Shown one piece after another: positions 23,888 to 29,409 of a stretch of DNA of 29,409 nt. Origin of the DNA: Burkholderiales bacterium (GTDB lineage Bacteria; Pseudomonadota; Gammaproteobacteria; Burkholderiales; Burkholderiaceae). Position numbers and translations under genes: made by a program. Numbering within the stretch: the first letter of the stretch is position 1; the number at the start of each line of letters is the position of its first letter. Location of the stretch: positions 1-29,409 of the forward strand of contig CANBUA010000017.1 of assembly GCA_947372535.1 (NCBI GenBank). Reading direction: 5' to 3'. The notes beneath the pieces are model-generated. The model saw only the letters and a program-made list of their open reading frames with translations, was not told the DNA's origin and ran no database searches.

Positions 23888-25144
23888 ATGCCCCACCCAT
23901 CTTCTGCCCTGATCGCCGCCGGCCGCCACGGCCTCATCACCCTGGCTTTGGCCGCCCCGGCCTTCGCCGCCCAGGCCGTCAGCTATTTCACCTGGCAGGC
24001 CGTCGAACTGCCCGCCTCGACCGGGGCCTCATGTGGCAATGGCAGCCCCTACCGCTTCTTCGTGAACCGCACGCCCTTGTCGAACAAGACGGTGGTGATC
24101 TACGAAGGCGGTGGCGCCTGCTGGGATCAAGCCTCGTGCAAGGGCAACGGCCCGCTCTCGGCGTCCAACCCCAACGGCATCCCGGCCAACTACATGAGCA
24201 GCATCGAGCACAAGCTGGCCACGCCCTTCCAGGCGCGCGTGCACCCGCTGCAATCGGTGCAGACCCAAAGCTGGAACATCGTGTTCGTGCCCTATTGCAC
24301 CGGCGATGTGCACACCGGCAATGCCGTCGCCGTGTACTCGGACGCCGATGCCGCCAACCCCTTGACTTATGCGCACAAGGGTTCGATCAACACCGAGGCG
24401 ATGGCCGGCTGGCTCAAGGCCACCCTGCCCAGGCCCGACCACTTGCTGGTCACGGGCTATTCGGCCGGTGGCGCGGGCGCCAGCGCCAACTACGCGGTGT
24501 TGCGCACCGTGCTCGACCCGAAAAAATCAGCCTTGCTGGCGGACTCCGGGCCGCTTTTCCCAGCGCCTCGCAGTGGCAGCCTGGCGCAATATCCCTCCAA
24601 GCCGCTGCAAGAAAAAATCCGCGTGACCTGGGGCCTGGACCGCGCCGATGGCCTGTTGGGCAAGATGAACGCGCGCTACCCCCGCGTGCTTGATGCCGAT
24701 GACCTGGGCAGCTTGACCACCGGCCTGGGCAAGGCCTTTCCGCAGGACCGGCTGGGCTTTGCCACGCAGCAGGAGGATCAGGTCTATGCCGGGTTCTCCT
24801 ATGCCAAGTTCTATCCGGAGATCGCGGCCATGGCGGGCGATGCCCAGAAGCAGGCCTTGAACGAGAAGTGGCGGGTGGACGTGGGCAACTGGGTCGCGCG
24901 CATGAACACCCAGCCCAATGTGGGTTACTACATCCCCAATGGCCGGACCCTGATGCAGGCGCATTGCCTGACCGTCGTGACCTTTGGTGGCACGGCGATC
25001 AAGGAGGCCAACTGGCGCAGCGTGGGCCAGTTCGTCGACAACCTGATCGATGGCAAGGGCCAGCCGATTCGCGCGATCGAGACCAAACGCATCATCCAGA
25101 GCACGCTGCCGCTGGGCTTGGATTCACTGCTAGGCATTGAATGA
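23888..25144 (+). CDS. Secreted pectinacetylesterase/Notum-family hydrolase, copy 2
   Basis: This 418-residue exported protein (signal peptide ending PAFAAQA, AAGGA 8 nt before the ATG) is a close paralogue of the hydrolase at 21042-22340. It shares IYEGGGACWD, VPYCTGDVHTGN, GYSAGGAGAS with Ser192, ATQQEDQVYAGFSY, and the Ile/Ala-rich C-terminal FVDNLIDGKGQPI. The putative catalytic His359 is in MQAHCLT, where copy 1 has KSHGLT. Copy 1 also has an 11-residue acidic insertion after PAPR that is absent here. Its stop overlaps the next small gene by 4 nt (ATGA). The DNA shows short identical stretches with copy 1 at the start of the mature domain, as expected for a gene duplication. Confidence 0.9.
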   Translation: MPHPSSALIAAGRHGLITLALAAPAFAAQAVSYFTWQAVELPASTGASCGNGSPYRFFVNRTPLSNKTVVIYEGGGACWDQASCKGNGPLSASNPNGIPANYMSSIEHKLATPFQARVHPLQSVQTQSWNIVFVPYCTGDVHTGNAVAVYSDADAANPLTYAHKGSINTEAMAGWLKATLPRPDHLLVTGYSAGGAGASANYAVLRTVLDPKKSALLADSGPLFPAPRSGSLAQYPSKPLQEKIRVTWGLDRADGLLGKMNARYPRVLDADDLGSLTTGLGKAFPQDRLGFATQQEDQVYAGFSYAKFYPEIAAMAGDAQKQALNEKWRVDVGNWVARMNTQPNVGYYIPNGRTLMQAHCLTVVTFGGTAIKEANWRSVGQFVDNLIDGKGQPIRAIETKRIIQSTLPLGLDSLLGIE

Positions 25145-25479
25145 ACCCCTCTCGCTTTGATGAGCTGATCTGGCAGAACGGCCACCTCGTCGGCCTGAGC
25201 ACCAGGCTGGACAAGCGGTCCGTGGCCACGGTGCAGATCCTGGCCATGATCTACCCGACGGCCGATGCCAGCCAGCGCCGACTGGTAGAAATCAGCTGCC
25301 AGGATGTGAGCCGCGTCTCGTCGACGCTGGATGTGATCGAGCTCAGGCGCAACCATTGGGCCGGCCACATCTCGCAGGGCCACCTCAAGGACGATGCGCT
25401 GTGGCTCTATGTGACCGACGGGTTCATTGAAGTGCGCGCCCAGGCGTTTGCCATCGCCTGGCCTGTTGTTCAAGCTTGA
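25141..25479 (+). CDS. Hypothetical protein coupled to the hydrolase
   Basis: This 112-residue soluble protein has no signal peptide. It starts in a 4-nt ATGA overlap with the hydrolase copy 2 stop, so it depends on translation of that gene. The sequence alternates strands and short helices (FDELIWQNGHLVGLSTRLDK, later DALWLYVTDGFIEVRAQAF). It resembles small beta-rich intracellular proteins of unknown role. I do not recognise a domain. Being cytosolic beside a secreted enzyme it could be a regulator or accessory factor, but nothing in the sequence shows that. It ends 45 bp before the convergent parE stop. Confidence 0.7.
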   Translation: MNPSRFDELIWQNGHLVGLSTRLDKRSVATVQILAMIYPTADASQRRLVEISCQDVSRVSSTLDVIELRRNHWAGHISQGHLKDDALWLYVTDGFIEVRAQAFAIAWPVVQA

Positions 25480-25524
25480 CGGCACAGGGGAGGATCGCCG
25501 CGCCATTCTCCTTGAGCAATGGCG

Positions 25525-27507
25525 TCAGACGTCCACTTCGACCGCATCCCCATGCAACTCCATCAACTCGCGGCGTGAAGCGGCTTCGCCCTTGCCCATC
25601 AACTTGTTGAAGGATTCGGCCGTGAGGTCAAAGCCTGGCTCGCCATAAGCGACCGGCAGCAGGCGGCGGGTGTCGGGGTTCAAGGTCGTGTCCCACAGCT
25701 GCTCGGCGTTCATCTCGCCCAGGCCCTTGAAGCGGCTGATGGTCCAGCTGCCTTCGCGGCAACCTTCCTTGCGCAGTTTGTCCAGGATGGCCGTCATCTC
25801 GCCATCGTCCAGCGCATAGAGCTTGGCCGCCGGTTTCTTGCCGCGCGCAGGTGCATCGACACGGAAAAGCGGTGGGCGCGCAACGTAGATGTGGCCGGTC
25901 TCGATCAATTTAGGGAAGTGCTTGAAGAACAGCGTGAGCAAGAGCACCTGGATGTGGGAGCCGTCCACGTCGGCGTCCGACAGGATGCAGACCTTGCCGT
26001 AGCGCAAGCCGCTCAGGTCGGGCGTGTCGTTCACGCCGTGCGGATCGACCCCGATGGCCACGGCGATGTCGTGGATCTCGTTGTTGGCGAACAGGCGATC
26101 GCGCTCGACCTCCCAGGCATTGAGCACCTTGCCACGCAGCGGCAGGATGGCTTGCGTCTCCTTGTTGCGGCCCATCTTGGCGCTGCCACCGGCCGAATCG
26201 CCCTCGACGAGGAAGACCTCGTTGAGGCTCAGGTCTCGGCTTTCGCAATCGGTCAGCTTGCCGGGCAGCACGGCCACGCCCGAGCCCTTTTTCTTCTCGA
26301 CCTTCTGACCGGCCTTCTGGCGGGCCTGGGCCTGTTTGATGACCAAATCGGCCAACTTCTTGCCGTAATCGACGTGGTGGTTGAGCCAGAGCTCCAAAGC
26401 CGGTTTGACGTAGGTGCTGACCAGGCGCAGGGCGTCGCGGCTGTTGAGGCGCTCCTTGGTCTGGCCCTGGAACTGCGGGTCCAGCACCTTGGCGCTCAAG
26501 ACAAAGCTCGCCCGCGAGAACACGTCATCGGGCATCAGCTTGACGCCCTTGGGGCTGAGCGAGTGCATCTCGATGAAGCCTTTGACCGCCTGGAACAGGC
26601 CGTCTTTCAGGCCCGCCTCGTGCGTGCCACCAGCCACCGTGGGAATCAGGTTGACGTAGCTCTCGCGCATGGGCGCGCCTTCTTCGGTGAAGGCCACGCA
26701 CCAGGCAGCGCCCTCACCTTCGGCGAAGGTCTCGTCCGAGTTGGTGGCGTATTGTTCGCCCTCGAACAGCGGGATCAGGGGTTCGCTGTTGAGCGATTGC
26801 GTCAGGTAATCGCGCAGGCCGCCCTTGTAGAGCCAGGTCTGCACTTCGCCATTTTTCTCGTGCGTCAGCGTGATGGTCACGCCCGGCATCAGCACGGCCT
26901 TGCTGCGCAGCATGTGCATCAGTTCGGCGCGGGGGAGCTCGGCGCTCTCGAAGTATTTGGGATCGGGCCAGGCGCGCACGTTGGTGCCGTTTTTGCGATC
27001 GCCGCTGGTGGCCGGGCGCACGGTGACGGGCTCGATCACGTCGCCACCGCTGAAGGCCAGTTGCGCCACCTGCTTGTCGCGGCAGACGGTCACTTGCAGG
27101 CGCGTGGACAGCGCGTTCGTCACGCTCACGCCCACGCCGTGCAGGCCGCCGGAGAAGCTGTAGGCCCCGCCTGAGCCCTTGTCGAACTTGCCGCCCGCGT
27201 GCAGGCGCGTGAACACGATCTCGACCACGGACACGCCTTCTTCCGGGTGGAGGCCGAAGGGAATGCCCCGGCCTTCATCGTCCACGCTGATCGAGCCATC
27301 CATGTGCAGGGTCACGGCGATGCGCTGGCCAAAACCGGCCAGGGCCTCGTCGGCGGCGTTGTCGATCACCTCCTGGATGATGTGCAGGGGGTTGTCGGTC
27401 CGGGTGTACATGCCCGGGCGCTGTTTGACCGGCTCCAGGCCCTTGAGGACGCGGATAGAGGCTTCGCCGTAGGCGGCGCTGGGGGAAGAACTTGCTTTGG
27501 TGGCCAT
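25525..27507 (-). CDS. parE: DNA topoisomerase IV subunit B
   Basis: This 660-residue type IIA topoisomerase ATPase subunit, with ParC, decatenates daughter chromosomes. The GHKL ATPase domain has EVIDNAADEALAG (Glu46, Asn50), then DDEGRGIPFG and GGLHGVGVSVTNALS. A transducer domain with a QTKE-type loop (QGQTKERLNS) follows. The TOPRIM domain near 435-515 shows FLVEGDSAGGSAKMGRN and ILSDADVDGSH. The end SRRELMELHGDAVEVDV closes the protein. Length and the short insert-free C-terminus fit ParE rather than GyrB. The ATG at 27507 has no strong Shine-Dalgarno. It reads in the same direction as fliPQR, starting 50 bp after fliR stops. Confidence 0.96.
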   Translation of the reverse strand: MATKASSSPSAAYGEASIRVLKGLEPVKQRPGMYTRTDNPLHIIQEVIDNAADEALAGFGQRIAVTLHMDGSISVDDEGRGIPFGLHPEEGVSVVEIVFTRLHAGGKFDKGSGGAYSFSGGLHGVGVSVTNALSTRLQVTVCRDKQVAQLAFSGGDVIEPVTVRPATSGDRKNGTNVRAWPDPKYFESAELPRAELMHMLRSKAVLMPGVTITLTHEKNGEVQTWLYKGGLRDYLTQSLNSEPLIPLFEGEQYATNSDETFAEGEGAAWCVAFTEEGAPMRESYVNLIPTVAGGTHEAGLKDGLFQAVKGFIEMHSLSPKGVKLMPDDVFSRASFVLSAKVLDPQFQGQTKERLNSRDALRLVSTYVKPALELWLNHHVDYGKKLADLVIKQAQARQKAGQKVEKKKGSGVAVLPGKLTDCESRDLSLNEVFLVEGDSAGGSAKMGRNKETQAILPLRGKVLNAWEVERDRLFANNEIHDIAVAIGVDPHGVNDTPDLSGLRYGKVCILSDADVDGSHIQVLLLTLFFKHFPKLIETGHIYVARPPLFRVDAPARGKKPAAKLYALDDGEMTAILDKLRKEGCREGSWTISRFKGLGEMNAEQLWDTTLNPDTRRLLPVAYGEPGFDLTAESFNKLMGKGEAASRRELMELHGDAVEVDV

Positions 27508-27557
27508 ATGGGCGCCGATTGTAGACAGCGCCGGCGGTCATGCCCGCCAGATCGCCA

Positions 27558-28322
27558 TCACCCGCCGAAGTAACCGAGCATGCGCTCCAGCGCCATCGTG
27601 AAGGGCACCTGCATCATCGGCAGGGTCAACCACAGGCCGGCCAGGCCCACACCTATGGACACCGGGAAGCCCACCGAGAAGATGTTCATCTGGGGTGCCA
27701 CCCGGGCGATCAGGCCCATGACGATGTTGACCAGCGTGAGCATGGCCACGATGGGCAGGGCCACCCACAGGCCCAGTTTGAACACCTCGGTGCCCCACAC
27801 CTGAGGCTGCAAGGTCTTGACCACGATCATGGGATCAGGTCCGACGGGAAAGGTGGTGAAGCTCTGCACCACGGCCGCCGTGATCAGCAAATGGCCGTTC
27901 ATGACCACGAAGAGCCAGGCAGCGCAGGTGCCGTAGAAGCGGCTGACCGCCGTGGCCTGGGTGGCCATCAGCGGATCGAAGAAGCTGGCGAAGTTCAAAC
28001 CCATCTGCAAGCCGACGATTTCACCGGCGAACTCGATGGCCGCGAAGATGATGCGTGCCGAAAAGCCCAGGGTCACGCCGATCAGCACCTGCTGGGCCAC
28101 GACCATCACGGCCATCGGCGAGTTCAGCGGGATGGTCGGCATCATCGGCAGGCTGGGCTGCGCAGCCACCACGATCAGCAGGGACAGCGCCAGGCGCACT
28201 CTCCGGGGAACTGCCCGGGTGGACAGCACAGGCGCCGAGGTGAACAGCCCCATCACCCGGAAGAACGGCCAGATCCAGGGCGTGACCCACGCCATGATCT
28301 GCGCTTCGCTGAAGGTGATCAT
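27558..28322 (-). CDS. fliR: Flagellar export apparatus protein FliR
   Basis: This 254-residue inner-membrane protein is the FliR component of the flagellar type III export gate. About six membrane helices are visible, including FRVMGLFTSAPVLSTRAVPRR at the start and LPIVAMLTLVNIVMGLIARV later. The conserved stretch APQMNIFSVGFPVSIGVGL is diagnostic of FliR. It follows fliQ by 6 nt on the same strand and is last in the fliP-fliQ-fliR row. In the assembled gate FliP, FliQ and FliR form a 5:4:1 helical complex. Confidence 0.96.
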   Translation of the reverse strand: MITFSEAQIMAWVTPWIWPFFRVMGLFTSAPVLSTRAVPRRVRLALSLLIVVAAQPSLPMMPTIPLNSPMAVMVVAQQVLIGVTLGFSARIIFAAIEFAGEIVGLQMGLNFASFFDPLMATQATAVSRFYGTCAAWLFVVMNGHLLITAAVVQSFTTFPVGPDPMIVVKTLQPQVWGTEVFKLGLWVALPIVAMLTLVNIVMGLIARVAPQMNIFSVGFPVSIGVGLAGLWLTLPMMQVPFTMALERMLGYFGG

Positions 28323-28328
28323 GAAGGC

Positions 28329-28598
28329 TCAGCCCACCATGCTGGGGATGGATTGCAGCACGTTGCGGATGTAGTCCACCAGCACGCTGAGCATCCAAGG
28401 GCCGGCCAGGCCCAGGGTGGCAAAAGCGGCCAGCAGTTTGGGCACGAAGGACAAGGTTTGTTCGTGGATTTGCGTGGCCGCCTGGAGGATGCTCACGATC
28501 AGGCCGACGACCAGCACCACGCCCAGGATGGGGGTGCAGACCATGAGCAGGGTCAGGAGGCCATCGCGGCCCACGGTCAGGACTTGTTGCGGATCCAT
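28329..28598 (-). CDS. fliQ: Flagellar export apparatus protein FliQ
   Basis: The ATG at 28598 gives the standard 89-residue FliQ with two membrane hairpin helices. Visible are LTLLMVCTPILGVVLVVGLI and the conserved SILQAATQIHEQTLSFVPKL. A longer open frame upstream is not used: it lacks homology and would overlap fliP. The start lies 13 nt after the fliP stop. A weak GAAG element precedes it. Confidence 0.96.
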   Translation of the reverse strand: MDPQQVLTVGRDGLLTLLMVCTPILGVVLVVGLIVSILQAATQIHEQTLSFVPKLLAAFATLGLAGPWMLSVLVDYIRNVLQSIPSMVG

Positions 28599-28611
28599 GA
28601 GAGCGCTTTCT

Positions 28612-29406
28612 TCAGGAGACGAAGCTGGCGGCCAGGGAGCCCAGCAGCAGGTTCCAGCCATCGGCCAGCACGAAGAGCATGAGCTTGAAGGGCAAGGCCA
28701 CCATCACGGGCGAGAGCATCATCATCCCCAGGCTCATCAGCACGCTGGCCACCACCATGTCGATGACCAGGAAGGGGATGAAGATCAGGAAGCCGATCTG
28801 GAAGGCAGACTTGAGCTCGCTGGTCACAAAGGCCGGCACCAGCACCCGGAAGGGCACGGTCTCTGGCTTGACATCGCCTTGGAGCTTGGCCATCTTGGCA
28901 AACAGGCTGAGGTCGGACTGGCGGGTCTGCTTGCCCATGAAGGAGCGCAGCGGCACCTGCCCGCGGTCCAGGGCCTCGGTAAAGCTGATTTGGTTGGCCG
29001 CGAAGGGCTGGTAGGCATCCTTGTAGAGGCTGTCCAGCGTCGGGCCCATCACGAACAAGGTGAGGAAGAGCGACAGCCCGACGATCACCTGGTTGGGTGG
29101 CGCCGATTGCGCGCCGATGGCCTGGCGCATCAGGCTGAGCACGATGACGATGCGCGTGAAGCCGGTCATCATCAGCAAGGCGGCTGGCAGGAAGCTCAGC
29201 GCCGTGAAGAACAGCAGGGTCTGGATCGGCACCGAGTAGCTGTTGGCACCGGCGCCCTGCCCCACCATCAACGGCAAGGTGGCGCCGCCGACGGCGGGCG
29301 TGGCAGCCTGGGCCCAGGCTTGGTCCGGCCCCAGCAGGGCGGCCAGCATCACGCCGGCCATCACCAGGGCCAGGCGCCGTGTCTTGCGCAAAAGGGCTGA
29401 GTTCAT
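28612..29406 (-). CDS. fliP: Flagellar export apparatus protein FliP
   Basis: This 264-residue protein has a cleavable signal peptide (about 1-33, ending DQAWAQA), which is usual for FliP. Four membrane helices follow, with LLFFTALSFLPAALLMMTGF, the MRQAIGAQSAPPNQV loop, and the signature FLIFIPFLVIDMVVASVLMS. It is the main gate component of the flagellar export apparatus. The ATG at 29406 lies three bases from the window edge, and TGA overlaps it (ATGA). An upstream fliO ending here is likely but unseen. Confidence 0.96.
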   Translation of the reverse strand: MNSALLRKTRRLALVMAGVMLAALLGPDQAWAQAATPAVGGATLPLMVGQGAGANSYSVPIQTLLFFTALSFLPAALLMMTGFTRIVIVLSLMRQAIGAQSAPPNQVIVGLSLFLTLFVMGPTLDSLYKDAYQPFAANQISFTEALDRGQVPLRSFMGKQTRQSDLSLFAKMAKLQGDVKPETVPFRVLVPAFVTSELKSAFQIGFLIFIPFLVIDMVVASVLMSLGMMMLSPVMVALPFKLMLFVLADGWNLLLGSLAASFVS

Positions 29407-29409
29407 GAG

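Noticed and set aside
25891..27174. 427-codon plus-strand ORF opposite parE
   Set aside because: It is an antisense shadow of a highly conserved gene with strong GC third-position bias. The translation is His/Gln/Gly/Ala-rich without domains.
27540..28682. 380-codon His/Gln/Asp-rich plus-strand ORF opposite fliR and fliQ
   Set aside because: The composition is what reversed hydrophobic membrane codons give. fliR and fliQ on the other strand are certain.
1..29409. CRISPR arrays, tRNA/rRNA genes, insertion sequences, prophage genes
   Set aside because: I looked for spaced repeats, tRNA-like cloverleafs, transposase and integrase motifs and saw none. Weak structured RNAs could be missed by eye.

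Overview
This high-GC window reads as chromosome of a motile betaproteobacterium, most likely Burkholderiales of the Aquabacterium/Leptothrix/Rubrivivax kind. The support is the fliPQR export genes, a ParE-type topoisomerase IV subunit, a PEP-CTERM protein, a NF038104-like small lipoprotein, DUF2164 and DUF4105 proteins, and strong GC codon bias with long antisense ORFs. The genus is an inference. I saw no tRNA, rRNA, CRISPR array, integrase or insertion sequence.

Layout, left to right. 1-5773 (all minus strand): the 5' end of a zinc-ribbon metallopeptidase-like gene, a dCache chemoreceptor preceded by a convincing FliA (sigma-28) promoter, and a large HAMP-PAS-GGDEF-EAL protein. 5774-6204 is intergenic and carries a broken low-affinity iron permease remnant. 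6205-14284 is mostly metabolic: glgX, an IPT/TIG lipoprotein, divergent GST and methionine aminopeptidase genes, an OB-like duplicated hypothetical protein, then a tight DUF2164 / nitronate monooxygenase / DUF4105 operon. 14367-15826 holds three small or poorly known genes, including a lipoprotein and a small secreted protein with its own terminator.

15887-25479 looks accessory. A 7TMR-DISM receptor without an output domain is coupled by a 1-nt overlap to an AraC-family regulator. A secreted LIP-family lipase is divergent from that pair. Next come an EndoU-like orphan nuclease candidate, a c-type cytochrome, and two paralogous secreted pectinacetylesterase/Notum-family hydrolases. The two hydrolases flank a PEP-CTERM protein, with a heptanucleotide repeat in its leader, and a small lipoprotein. 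A small unknown gene overlaps the end of the second hydrolase by 4 nt.

25525-29406 (minus strand) is core: parE, then fliR, fliQ and fliP at the right edge, read in the order fliP-fliQ-fliR.

How the parts fit: the flagellar, chemoreceptor and c-di-GMP genes point to a motile/sessile lifestyle. The middle block suggests sensing of an extracellular compound and secretion of serine esterases to degrade it. The substrate cannot be read from the sequence. The least ordinary items are the receptor/AraC/lipase arrangement, the EndoU-like orphan, and the duplicated hydrolases.
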